64,000 nt of DNA from Flexithrix dorotheae DSM 6795 (GTDB lineage: Bacteria > Bacteroidota > Bacteroidia > Cytophagales > Flammeovirgaceae). Shown here piece after piece: positions 1 to 8,622 of this stretch. Numbering within the stretch: position 1 is the first letter of the stretch; each line of letters starts with the position of its first letter. The stretch spans positions 1-64,000 of the forward strand of contig NZ_KB903465.1 of the NCBI RefSeq assembly GCF_000379765.1, given 5' to 3'. The notes under the pieces are model-generated. The model was not told the DNA's origin. It was given only the letters and a program-made list of their open reading frames with translations, and made no database searches. A program made the translations under genes and the position numbers.

Positions 1-264
1 CGTTTTATCAAACAAGAACTCAATGTCAGCCACCTAGTATCACTCAATAAAAATGGTATTGAAGTCATCATTTATATGACCCTAATAGTTGCCATGCTCC
101 TGCTTATTTATAAAAAAGCTAATAATATTGGTTATAAAACTGCTAAAAGAAGGTTTAAAACCGAAATAAGAGAACTTGCTATTGCCATTATGATTTATCT
201 AGCTGGAGGTAACCCGGAACGAATCTTTAAAATTAAAAATGGTCGGAATTTCTTCCGACCATGA
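1..264 (+). CDS. IS4-type transposase, C-terminal fragment (5' end outside window)
   Basis: The reading frame is open from base 1 to the TGA at 262-264, so only about the last 87 residues are visible. It begins RFIKQELN, which fits the end of the IS4 YREK motif (the K of RFIKQ), then a hydrophobic helix and KKANNIGYKTAKRR, a pattern I know from Bacteroidota IS4-family transposases. The catalytic DDE core lies outside the window. An internal ATG at 76 is not the real start because the family similarity runs through it. The copy may be intact or truncated upstream; this cannot be judged here. Confidence 0.75.
   Translation, partial: RFIKQELNVSHLVSLNKNGIEVIIYMTLIVAMLLLIYKKANNIGYKTAKRRFKTEIRELAIAIMIYLAGGNPERIFKIKNGRNFFRP
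239..262. terminator. 10-bp perfect inverted repeat at the transposase stop
   Basis: Arms 239-248 and 253-262 are exact reverse complements around a TTTC loop, and the right arm runs into the stop codon. A T-run follows only at about 280, so this is either a weak terminator or a hairpin near the end of the insertion sequence. The IS boundary itself is not identifiable. Confidence 0.45.
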
Positions 265-284
265 CTGCCATTAAGGCCATTTTT

Positions 285-2048
285 TTATTCAACTAAGTCT
301 TTCTGATTTATTTTCTTATCTAATAATTCCTCATTTTCAGACCCACCCAGCTCTTTTGCTTTTTTCCACTGAATCAGGGCTTCATCCTTCTTGTTTATTT
401 TAAAAAGCGCATCACCGTAGTGTTCTACAATTGTTCCGTTATCGGAAGCATTTGCCGCTTTTTCCAGAATTTTAACTGCATTTTTATAGTCCCCACTTAC
501 ATATAAAATCCACCCATAAGTATCCTGATAGGTAGGGCTATTTGGAGCAAGTTTCATCAGTTGTTCTCCTAATTCTTTTGCCCGTTTTAAATTTTCCTTT
601 CTAACAGACAAAAAATAGCCATAATTATTTAAAACATGTTCATTGTTAGGATCCTGCTTTAATACATCTTCAAAGGCATCATCAGATCTATCGTATTCTT
701 CCAAATTGTAATAAACATCACCCAACTGGGCATTAAACTGAATTTTCAAATCAGGATCGGTAGCCAGCATTTTCCCCTGCTCCAGGCTCTCCATGGATTC
801 TTCATATTTCTGTAGCACATAGTTTCCAGTGCCATTATACAAATATAGCTGTGCCTGATTGGGGAAAAATTCCAGGGCAGATTCAGAATGTATCACTACA
901 CTATCAAATTCCTGGAATTCCCAGTCGATATTAATCACCTTTTGCCAAATTTCATAAGAATCGCCATTTGCCTTAAGGGATTTTAAATAATATCCTCTTG
1001 CTTCTTTTTTCTTACCTTCATATAATAAAAAATCACCATAAATTCCATTCGATAAATCAGACTCTGGATGCACCTTTACTACAATTTCAGCAAGTTTTTT
1101 TCCCTTTTCCGTCTTTACCCTGTCGTCTTCTTTCTGCAAGTAATTTCTCAACACTTCCAATTTATTCTCCACTTCAAGATCATTACTCAAAAAAGCGGTT
1201 TCCATCAGTTTATCAGCCTCTTCAGTTCTTCCCTGTTTCTGATAAATTTTAGCCAGCATCAATTGCGCTTCCGGGTCATTTGGCAACTTCTCAAATAGTT
1301 TTGACAACACATTTTCTGCTTCTTCAAATTTATCATTGCTAAACAACATTTGAGCCTGGGCTACTGCATACCCAGAATTACTGGGAAAGGCGTCTACAAG
1401 TTTCTGTCCTTCAGCCAATGCAGCATCTAAATCATTTATATTTAAATAAATCCGCTGTTTTTGCCTCACCACCGCTTCATTCAAACCAAATATACCTTCT
1501 GCTTTATTGTAAGCTTCAATTGCATTTTTATAATCAGAAAGGTGAAGGTATGCAGAAGCCAGATCAAAATAATATTCCTCACTCCCATCTACTATATCCA
1601 ATAAATCCTTGTAAACTTTTACTACCTGCTCATACTCTTTTCTTGCTTTATGAATATCTGCCAGCAGCAGGTAATAATAAATATTGGAATTATCAATTTG
1701 TAGGGCTTTTACTGCATATGGAAGTGCTTCATTGTACTTTTCCATATCGTAATATACCTGGGCAATTTTGAATTTGGTGGTTGGGTTATCAGGATTTAGC
1801 CGTTCGCTCTCTTCAAGTAAAACCAATGCTTTTTTATAATCCTCAAGAATTACATGTTTGATTCCTTCGGCAAAAATATACTCGGCCTGGTCTACACTTC
1901 GCTCCGGACTTATATTTTTGGGAAACTCCTGGATGATTTTATTTTCTTCCTTCTTTTTTTTCTTTTTGGATTTTTGTGCAATTCCGTAATTCACACACCC
2001 TGAAGCTATTAGCAAACCAATAACTATCGCAATTCTTTTTATATTCAT
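285..2048 (-). CDS. TPR-repeat lipoprotein
   Basis: 587 residues. The N-terminus is a short lipoprotein signal ending IASGC, so Cys17 is the likely lipidated residue, followed by a lysine-rich linker. The rest is a long array of tetratricopeptide repeats (for example AEYIFAEGIKHVILEDYKKA, then YNEALPYAVKAL) to the end. TPR arrays are protein-interaction scaffolds; it probably faces the periplasm from a membrane anchor. It lies 34 bp downstream of the nucleotidyltransferase homologue on the same strand. In many Bacteroidota a TPR protein sits at this place next to the same nucleotidyltransferase and a flippase, so a role in surface polysaccharide assembly is inferred, not shown. Confidence 0.85.
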   Translation of the reverse strand: MNIKRIAIVIGLLIASGCVNYGIAQKSKKKKKKEENKIIQEFPKNISPERSVDQAEYIFAEGIKHVILEDYKKALVLLEESERLNPDNPTTKFKIAQVYYDMEKYNEALPYAVKALQIDNSNIYYYLLLADIHKARKEYEQVVKVYKDLLDIVDGSEEYYFDLASAYLHLSDYKNAIEAYNKAEGIFGLNEAVVRQKQRIYLNINDLDAALAEGQKLVDAFPSNSGYAVAQAQMLFSNDKFEEAENVLSKLFEKLPNDPEAQLMLAKIYQKQGRTEEADKLMETAFLSNDLEVENKLEVLRNYLQKEDDRVKTEKGKKLAEIVVKVHPESDLSNGIYGDFLLYEGKKKEARGYYLKSLKANGDSYEIWQKVINIDWEFQEFDSVVIHSESALEFFPNQAQLYLYNGTGNYVLQKYEESMESLEQGKMLATDPDLKIQFNAQLGDVYYNLEEYDRSDDAFEDVLKQDPNNEHVLNNYGYFLSVRKENLKRAKELGEQLMKLAPNSPTYQDTYGWILYVSGDYKNAVKILEKAANASDNGTIVEHYGDALFKINKKDEALIQWKKAKELGGSENEELLDKKINQKDLVE

Positions 2049-2082
2049 CTGATTTCCATCGAGTTTGTATCAAAAAAATACC

Positions 2083-3087
2083 CTATTCTTTAATAATGTC
2101 TTTATCGCTAAGGATTAAATTCCTTTTCTTTCCTGTAAAATCAACATCATTGCCAATTATAGAGTTTAAAAAATTTGTCTGCCTAATGGCAGTATTGTTC
2201 AATATAAGCGAATCCTGAATAACAGCACTTTGGATATTAGCATTTTTCCCTATTGAAACATTTGGCCCAATAACCGAATTTTCTATGTTTACATTTTCTC
2301 CTATGTAAACAGGACTATTGATAATAGAGCCCGTGATCTTAGCTGATGCAGGAATCTTTTGCGAATGCCTGTTATCCATTAGATAACTTTCCATTCCTTT
2401 TAAAAGACCTTCTTTTCCATTAAAGGGTTGCCATTGTGTGAGTATTTCAGCCTCAAACTTTTCTTGTTGCATTTTGCCCTTCTTTATTAAATCGAAAAGG
2501 TGAACATCATCCTTATCATTTAACTTTTTATCCTCTAAATATTGTAATAATTCCTGCAAATATTCCCCTTCCTTAAAGTACACAGGCCCACACACAGCCA
2601 AATCGGAAATATATTCCTTAGGCTTGTTCACCAGTTTTTGAATATTATTATTTACATCCAGTTTAATAATTTCATGTTTTGATGGTTCTTCCACCTTATG
2701 CACCCAGACAGCATTATTTTTGGCTCCATCAATAATAAAATCACCTTTAAACCATGCTATGAATGGAATAACCAGTATTCTTCCTAAAAATGAAGATTGA
2801 GCCGCCTTTAAGTTTCTTAAATAGCCCCTGTCTTTATCTGTAAAGTAAAAAACAACACTATTCCCATAGTTCTCAGCCACCTTTTTTATCTCGTCACAAA
2901 TTCCTTTACTCTTCTCAGGTAGAATAAATGAAATTTCCTTTAGTTCATAGCCGGAGAGTTTTACCACCTCAGTCAACATGATCTCCAGAATAGGCTTTTC
3001 TCCTATCTTCAGAAGTGGTTTGGGATTAGTTTGTGTGATGGGATCCAGGTCTTTTTCTGCAACTCCCAGGTTCACGAGCAATCTCAT
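2083..3087 (-). CDS. Nucleotidyltransferase-like protein with hexapeptide repeats, catalytic motifs degenerate
   Basis: 334 residues. PKPLLKIGEKPI (22-33) and KPKEYISDLAVCGPVYFK in the middle place it in the sugar-phosphate nucleotidyltransferase fold. The C-terminal part (about 245-325) is a left-handed hexapeptide helix with INSPVYIGENVNIENSVIG and similar turns. The usual G-x-G-T-R-L signature is replaced by LGVAEKDLDPIT, the region normally carrying LGTA reads DRGYLRNL, and the metal-binding Asp segment reads IPFIAWFKGDF. The frame is open and full length, so it is probably a non-catalytic homologue or one with changed chemistry. It sits with a flippase and a TPR lipoprotein. Confidence 0.75.
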   Translation of the reverse strand: MRLLVNLGVAEKDLDPITQTNPKPLLKIGEKPILEIMLTEVVKLSGYELKEISFILPEKSKGICDEIKKVAENYGNSVVFYFTDKDRGYLRNLKAAQSSFLGRILVIPFIAWFKGDFIIDGAKNNAVWVHKVEEPSKHEIIKLDVNNNIQKLVNKPKEYISDLAVCGPVYFKEGEYLQELLQYLEDKKLNDKDDVHLFDLIKKGKMQQEKFEAEILTQWQPFNGKEGLLKGMESYLMDNRHSQKIPASAKITGSIINSPVYIGENVNIENSVIGPNVSIGKNANIQSAVIQDSLILNNTAIRQTNFLNSIIGNDVDFTGKKRNLILSDKDIIKE

Positions 3088-3287
3088 TTTCAGTTATTTT
3101 AACTTTTAATTTTGTTTGTTCATTTGTTAATTTAAAAAAGTAGGGTTGGTAAGTTGATTAATTACTATATCAGGAAAATAACAATTCAAAACCATAACCC
3201 ACTAAATCACCACTAAGATAATAACAATTAGAGTAAGTTAGGTTGATCTGGTCTGAAATGAACCCTTACCAGAGGTTTAATCCTGAA

Positions 3288-4781
3288 TTATTTCATCAAT
3301 TTTAATAACTTAGTTTTTTCCTTTAGGGCGACTAATAGCACTAACACAATCAGAATGCCATTTTTCAGTAAAATATTAAGGTAGGTCATTTCCAAATTTA
3401 TCCATGTGATGGCAAAGCCAATTATCCCAAAAACTGAAATATATGCAAAAGCCGATCTCAAATGATAGGAAACAAAAAAATGCTTTTTACCAAAAAAATA
3501 GCAAAACAAGGTCATACTAAAATAACAACACAAAGTGGATACCGCACTCCCCGTATAACCAATTATTGGAATTAATACATAATTAAAAATAATTGTGATT
3601 AAAGCCCCTATTACACTAAAATACAATCCAAAATAAGTCTTGTCCGTCACTTTAAACCAAACCGATAAATTATAATAAATTCCTAAAAACACATTGGCCA
3701 ATAATAAAATGGGCACTACATTTAATCCAGCCCAGTAAACTTCATTTGGGATAAAATACTTTAACCAATCCAGATTTGCACAAACCCCAGCCATTACAAT
3801 CATGCAGACAATGATGAAATATTTCATTACCGTAGCATATACCTCCCTGGAATTCTTATCTTCAGCTCTGGAGAAAAAGAAAGGTTCTGCAGCATAATTA
3901 AAGGCCTGAATCCCAAGGGTGATAAAAATGGAAAGTTTATAGTTAGCTGCATAAACTCCCATTGCCTCCATGCTGTTAAAATTGAAATAGAAGTTTTCAG
4001 GCAACCAATATTTTAAGAAAATCTTATCTGCACTTTCATTAATGGCAAAAGCCAGCCCTGAAAATAAAATGGGAAGACCATAAATTAAAAGTTCCTTTTG
4101 CTTTGCGGAATTAATTTTAAATTTAAATACGGCAAAGGTTTTCCAGAAAACCAACAGCAATAAACCATTCCCAATTAAATTGGCCAAAAACACATACCCA
4201 GAGCCTAGTTTTGGATCGTAAAATGTAGCGATAATCCCCTGAAATCCTTTTAGAAAATTCCCCTCATAAACTTCCCTGCAAAACCAAATAAAAAACACAT
4301 TCAAAAAGAAAACCATTAGGATATTGAAAATTTTAGTCAGGGCAAATTGCCTGGCTTTTCCCATGATTCTAAGCTGAGCGAATGGAATGGCCAAAAGCGC
4401 ATCAATAGCAAATATCAAGGCGAACCAAATTACAAACTTCTGACCAGTGGGATGCCCCATGGCCACCGCTATATCTTTTGAAAAAAAGATAAAACTGCCA
4501 CTGAAAACAAAACTGGTCACCAAAAGCATAGAAAAAATCAAATTGAAATTCTCCTGTTGATCGCCACCTTTTTTGGTGGTAAACCTGAAAAATGCAGTCT
4601 GCATTCCATATGAATAAAGTGCATTGGCCGCAATAGCATAAGCATAAAACTCGGCTATTAGCCCATATCCCTCTGGCTGAAATAATCCTGTATGAAGGGG
4701 AATTAAGGCTACATTAATCAACCTTACCAATATGGTAGTTCCCCCATAAATTGCGGTTTCTGAGGCTAGTTTTCTTAGCAT
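3288..4781 (-). CDS. Polysaccharide/oligosaccharide flippase (MOP superfamily)
   Basis: 497 residues, almost entirely hydrophobic, with about 12-14 membrane segments. The start, with ASETAIYGGTTILVRLINV followed by GLIAEFYAYA, is typical of Wzx/PST-type exporters, which move undecaprenyl-linked sugars across the inner membrane. Start is the ATG at 4781. It is the first gene of the minus-strand group, 200 bp upstream of the nucleotidyltransferase homologue. In other Bacteroidota dut usually lies between these two; here the gap holds no gene. The substrate is unknown. Confidence 0.85.
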   Translation of the reverse strand: MLRKLASETAIYGGTTILVRLINVALIPLHTGLFQPEGYGLIAEFYAYAIAANALYSYGMQTAFFRFTTKKGGDQQENFNLIFSMLLVTSFVFSGSFIFFSKDIAVAMGHPTGQKFVIWFALIFAIDALLAIPFAQLRIMGKARQFALTKIFNILMVFFLNVFFIWFCREVYEGNFLKGFQGIIATFYDPKLGSGYVFLANLIGNGLLLLVFWKTFAVFKFKINSAKQKELLIYGLPILFSGLAFAINESADKIFLKYWLPENFYFNFNSMEAMGVYAANYKLSIFITLGIQAFNYAAEPFFFSRAEDKNSREVYATVMKYFIIVCMIVMAGVCANLDWLKYFIPNEVYWAGLNVVPILLLANVFLGIYYNLSVWFKVTDKTYFGLYFSVIGALITIIFNYVLIPIIGYTGSAVSTLCCYFSMTLFCYFFGKKHFFVSYHLRSAFAYISVFGIIGFAITWINLEMTYLNILLKNGILIVLVLLVALKEKTKLLKLMK

Positions 4782-4905
4782 TACAAACTTTAAAAAGTTT
4801 TGTCTCCAGATTTATCGGCTTCGTTTATTCAAAAAAAATATTAGCCTTAATAAATGATGAGTGTTATCGAAAAAAATATTTATTGATAATAGTCTAAAAA
4901 AGTAA

Positions 4906-4937
4906 AAACGGAGAATGGTGATTTCCATTCTCCGTTT
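4906..4937 (-). terminator. Intrinsic terminator after the enoyl-CoA hydratase gene
   Basis: A 13-bp perfect stem (4906-4918 with 4925-4937) closes a 6-nt loop. Read on the minus strand it is followed by TTTTACTTTTTTA, the U-rich tail expected just past the stop codon of the 4960-5736 gene. Confidence 0.8.
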
Positions 4938-4959
4938 CTAAAAAAATTAATTGTAAAAT

Positions 4960-5736
4960 TTATTTTCCGGTAAAATTTGGTTTTCTTTTTTCTAAAAATG
5001 CTTTAGTTCCTTCTTTAAAATCTTCTGTTTTACAACAGTTCCCAAATGAATTGGCTTCAGTCTGGTAGCCATTTTCGTCTCTATAAACTGCATTTATACA
5101 ATCTATCGCCTGGCCAATGGCTAATTCGGCTTTTGCCATTATTTTATTTATTATTTCTTCCGCTTTCACAATTACCTCTTCTTTGGGTACCACATGGTTT
5201 ACCAGTCCTATTTTTTTAGCATTTTTCCCTGTGATCATCTCTCCGGTTAAAATTAATTCAAAGGCTTTACCCTTTCCCACTAGCATGGTTAACCTTTGAG
5301 TTCCCCCATATCCTGGAATAATTCCCAGCCCTACTTCTGGCAATCCAAATTTAGCATCTTCGGAGGCAATCCTCATGTGGCATGCCATCGCCAGTTCACA
5401 ACCACCTCCCAAGGCAAATCCGTTCACCGCAGCAATTACTGGTTTGGGGCAGTTTTCAATTGAAGCAAATACTTCCTGTCCTTCTTCGGCAAACTTTCTT
5501 CCATTCATATAATTTACATCGGCCAACTCCTTGATATCTGCTCCTGCCACAAATGCTTTATCCCCTGCTCCTGTAATAATTACACCTTTTATTTCCGGTT
5601 CATCATAAACTTTTTGGAATGCCTTTTCTATTTCCTTGATGGTGGCAATATTTAAAGCATTAAGTTTATTTTCTCTGTTTATAGTAATTGTCAGAATTCC
5701 GGATTGAAGCTCTAATTTTAAATTTTCAAATTCCAT
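4960..5736 (-). CDS. Enoyl-CoA hydratase/isomerase (crotonase family)
   Basis: 258 residues, the usual crotonase length. AGADIKELA (about 64-72) and NGFALGGGCELAMACH (about 105-120) form the oxyanion hole, and FGLPEVGLGIIPGYGGTQRL follows. Both catalytic glutamates of true hydratases are present (GGCEL and PEVG). It probably hydrates short-chain enoyl-CoA such as crotonyl-CoA in beta-oxidation or butyrate-type metabolism in the cytosol. It is a single-gene unit ending in its own terminator. The exact substrate cannot be read from sequence. Confidence 0.9.
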   Translation of the reverse strand: MEFENLKLELQSGILTITINRENKLNALNIATIKEIEKAFQKVYDEPEIKGVIITGAGDKAFVAGADIKELADVNYMNGRKFAEEGQEVFASIENCPKPVIAAVNGFALGGGCELAMACHMRIASEDAKFGLPEVGLGIIPGYGGTQRLTMLVGKGKAFELILTGEMITGKNAKKIGLVNHVVPKEEVIVKAEEIINKIMAKAELAIGQAIDCINAVYRDENGYQTEANSFGNCCKTEDFKEGTKAFLEKRKPNFTGK

Positions 5737-5939
5737 TATATATTTTTTTCAATGAAAAATTGGATTAGTCAGGATTCATGAAAAACCTACCTCCAATGTA
5801 AATTGGCGGCAAAATTATAGGGTAATAAGGAAAGTTTACTAAAAAACTGGTGTTTTTTTACTTATGAATTTCCCTTTAAATTAATAATAAGAATTACAAT
5901 TCAATATAGAAAACTTACAATTTTATAGGAAAATCTTAA

Positions 5940-5947
5940 TATCTTTG
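5940..5947 (+). promoter_or_regulatory. Candidate -7 box upstream of the DAHP synthase gene
   Basis: TATCTTTG matches the Bacteroidota -7 consensus TAnnTTTG exactly, 48 bp before the ATG. No clear -33 TTTG stands 19-21 bp upstream, so the call is tentative. Confidence 0.35.
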
Positions 5948-5994
5948 TTGCTCAATTTAATAATTCTAAATTAAAATTTAAATTCTTTACGAAA

Positions 5995-7101
5995 ATGATG
6001 GAAGACATTCAGCCAATCGAAAGTTGGAAAGTTGTTAAGGATGTTCCTTTTGCTATTGCAGGACCTTGTAGCGCTGAAAGTGAAGAACAATTATTTACAA
6101 CCTGTAAAGGAATCAAAGACTTAGACTTAGGGATAAGTATGTTAAGAGCAGGGATCTGGAAACCCAGAACCAGGCCAAATACTTTTGAAGGGGTTGGAGA
6201 AATTGGACTGAAGTGGATGAAGGATGTAAAAACAGAGCTGGGAATGCCTGCTGCAGTTGAAGTAGCTAATGCAAACCATGTTGAACTTGCGCTTAAATAT
6301 GGCATGGATGTGCTATGGGTTGGAGCCAGAAGTACAGTAAATCCATTTACCGTTCAGGAAATTGCAGATGCTTTAAAAGGTGTGGATATCCCGGTAATTA
6401 TTAAAAACCCAATCAATCCTGACCTGGCCCTATGGAAAGGTGGAATTGAAAGGATTTATAATGCAGGTATTAGACAAATAGCTGCCCTTCACAGAGGATT
6501 TTCATCTTTTGAAAAGACAAAATACAGAAATGTACCTATGTGGCAAATCGCCATTGCCTTAAAGAGCGAATTACCAAACATTCCTTTAATCTGTGATCCA
6601 AGCCATATTGGTGGAACAAGAGATTTAATCTTACCTGTATCACAAAAGGCAATTGACCTGGATTACGATGGATTAATGATTGAAACTCATTGCGATCCTG
6701 ATAATGCCCTTAGTGATGCTAAACAGCAGGTTACACCTCAAAGATTAGCTGAAATTCTAAATGCCATCAATATAAGAAAAGAGACTTCTGACAATGAGGA
6801 ATTTAACAGTATTTTAGATACCATGAGAAGGCAGATTGACAATGTGGATAGAGAGATTTTGGAAAACATGGCTGCCAGAAAAACCCTGGTGAATAAACTT
6901 GGTGAATACAAAAAAGAAAACAATGTAACTGTTTTTCAACCAGACAGATGGCTGGAGGTATTCAAAACAAGGGCAGAGTGGGGCAAGCAATTGAATGTAA
7001 ATGAAGAATTTGTGGGTAAACTATTCCAGTTAATTCACGATGAATCAATCAGAATACAAACAAAGAAAGTGAACACTGAATTTCAGGAAGTGAAAAAATA
7101 A
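5995..7101 (+). CDS. aroF: Bifunctional DAHP synthase (KDO8PS-like) / chorismate mutase
   Basis: 368 residues with two domains. Residues about 15-260 are a type I-beta DAHP synthase, recognised by AGPCSAESEEQL, RAGIWKPRTRPNTFEG and CDPSHIGGTRD; it joins phosphoenolpyruvate and erythrose 4-phosphate at the entry to aromatic synthesis. Residues about 275-360 are an AroQ-type chorismate mutase (MRRQIDNVDREILENMAARK) giving prephenate. This domain order is common in Bacteroidota and lets the mutase domain mediate feedback control. Two adjacent ATGs (5995, 5998) are both possible. aroB follows after a terminator. Confidence 0.92.
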   Translation: MMEDIQPIESWKVVKDVPFAIAGPCSAESEEQLFTTCKGIKDLDLGISMLRAGIWKPRTRPNTFEGVGEIGLKWMKDVKTELGMPAAVEVANANHVELALKYGMDVLWVGARSTVNPFTVQEIADALKGVDIPVIIKNPINPDLALWKGGIERIYNAGIRQIAALHRGFSSFEKTKYRNVPMWQIAIALKSELPNIPLICDPSHIGGTRDLILPVSQKAIDLDYDGLMIETHCDPDNALSDAKQQVTPQRLAEILNAINIRKETSDNEEFNSILDTMRRQIDNVDREILENMAARKTLVNKLGEYKKENNVTVFQPDRWLEVFKTRAEWGKQLNVNEEFVGKLFQLIHDESIRIQTKKVNTEFQEVKK

Positions 7102-7133
7102 TTCCTTCGGATTTTAGGTTTTCATTTACTTAA

Positions 7134-7175
7134 AGCCATAAATCATAAATCTTTTCCAGATTATGGTTTATGGCT
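7134..7175 (+). terminator. Intrinsic terminator between aroF and aroB
   Basis: Arms 7134-7148 and 7161-7175 pair over 15 positions (one G-T) around a 12-nt loop, followed by ATTTTTTAG. The right arm contains the ATG at 7163, which argues against that codon as the aroB start. Confidence 0.75.
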
Positions 7176-7228
7176 ATTTTTTAGATATCTATTTAGGCAA
7201 ACAATCTCGGGATCAATTATATTTCAGT

Positions 7229-8278
7229 ATGGAAAGCAGGGAAATTACTTCAGGTGTTTTTATTGTTTCAAAATTCAGCAAAGATGTATTTTCTTTTTTA
7301 GAAAATTTCACCAAAATTGCTGTAATCTTTGATGAAAATTCGAAAAAATATTGCTATCCTCTCATTAAAGAATTTATTCCTGAAAACCATTTAACCATCC
7401 AAATTCAGTCAGGAGAAGAAAATAAAAACCTGGAAACCTGCAAAAGCGTTTGGGATAAACTTACTGAAAATAGTTTTGATAGAAAATCCATTGTACTCAA
7501 CCTGGGTGGAGGAGTAATTGGAGATATGGGAGGTTTTTGTGCCGCCACTTATAAAAGAGGTATTTCCTTTGTACAAATTCCCACTACCCTACTCTCGCAG
7601 GTGGATGCCAGTGTTGGAGGAAAATTAGGAATAGATTTTAATGGATTCAAAAATCATATTGGCGTTTTTCAATTACCAGAGCGGGTATTAGTTCACCCTG
7701 GGTTTATAAAAACTTTGGTAAAGGAAGAATTAAGATCCGGTTATGCAGAAGTAATCAAGCATTTCCTTATTGCGGACAAAGAAAAATGGGATTTGTTAAA
7801 ACAAAAACAACTAAGTGCCCAGAACTTTGACCAACTTATTCCTGAAAATATTTTAATTAAAAATCAGGTAGTTACATCCGACCCAAAAGAAAAGGGATTA
7901 AGAAAAATACTAAATTTTGGCCATACCATTGGACATGCTATCGAAACCCACCTGCTTTTTCAAAAACCCAGGAAATTATTACATGGGGAAGCCATCGCCA
8001 TTGGGATGATTTGTGAAACTTATTTATCACAAAAATTACTGGGTTTAAGCGAATCTGATTTAAAAGAAGTTTCAGATTATATTCTACAGACCTATGGAAA
8101 AGTTGAGTTAAATTTTGATGATATTGATCAAATTTTGCCATTAATGCAGCAGGACAAAAAGAATGAAGGAAATAGATTAAACTTTTCCCTGCTGGAATAC
8201 AATGGAAAGGCTGTTTTTGACCAGGAAATCTCTGAGGATATGGCAAGAGAAAGCCTCCTCTTTTATAATTCACTTTAA
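7229..8278 (+). CDS. aroB: 3-Dehydroquinate synthase
   Basis: 349 residues from the ATG at 7229. The frame is open further up to an ATG at 7163, but that codon lies inside the terminator stem, and the extra 22 residues are not part of the family. NAD-binding and active-site segments are clear: NLGGGVIGDMGGFCAATYKR, PTTLLSQVDASVGGK, and FGHTIGHAIE with the zinc-binding histidines. The enzyme turns DAHP into 3-dehydroquinate, the step after the preceding gene's product. The terminator between the two suggests separate or attenuated transcription. Confidence 0.92.
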   Translation: MESREITSGVFIVSKFSKDVFSFLENFTKIAVIFDENSKKYCYPLIKEFIPENHLTIQIQSGEENKNLETCKSVWDKLTENSFDRKSIVLNLGGGVIGDMGGFCAATYKRGISFVQIPTTLLSQVDASVGGKLGIDFNGFKNHIGVFQLPERVLVHPGFIKTLVKEELRSGYAEVIKHFLIADKEKWDLLKQKQLSAQNFDQLIPENILIKNQVVTSDPKEKGLRKILNFGHTIGHAIETHLLFQKPRKLLHGEAIAIGMICETYLSQKLLGLSESDLKEVSDYILQTYGKVELNFDDIDQILPLMQQDKKNEGNRLNFSLLEYNGKAVFDQEISEDMARESLLFYNSL

Positions 8279-8622
8279 ATTTATTACCGAGGTAATCCCA
8301 CCAGTATTTAGTTCCTCAAGTTTAAGAAAAGTTAATACGTTTGCCTAATGGGGGCTGTAATACAATTTTTCAGTTTTAAGTCGTAATTAAGTTAGTCTAC
8401 TTTATTACATGGGAAGGTGAAAACCTTTTTATGGTAATGTTTTTAACATAAACCAAAGCTAAGGGCTAATACCCATTTAGCAGTACTAACTTCAATTGTT
8501 ACTTATTTAGTAAAGATGCAATACCTAGTTGACTCCCCATTTAATTAGTCAACCTCAATCTGTTTAAGTAATAATAATCTTTACTGAAAAATTTAATTAT
8601 TACCTCTAATAAAATTAGCAAA
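8279..8622. other. 344-bp AT-rich intergenic region, no gene seen
   Basis: No convincing reading frame in either direction. It holds a 7-bp inverted repeat (GTTGACT at 8528-8534 and AGTCAAC at 8546-8552) and an ATTACC/GGTAAT repeat near 8284. None has a terminator-like T-run. The promoter of the LRR gene presumably lies here but I cannot place it. Confidence 0.5.
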
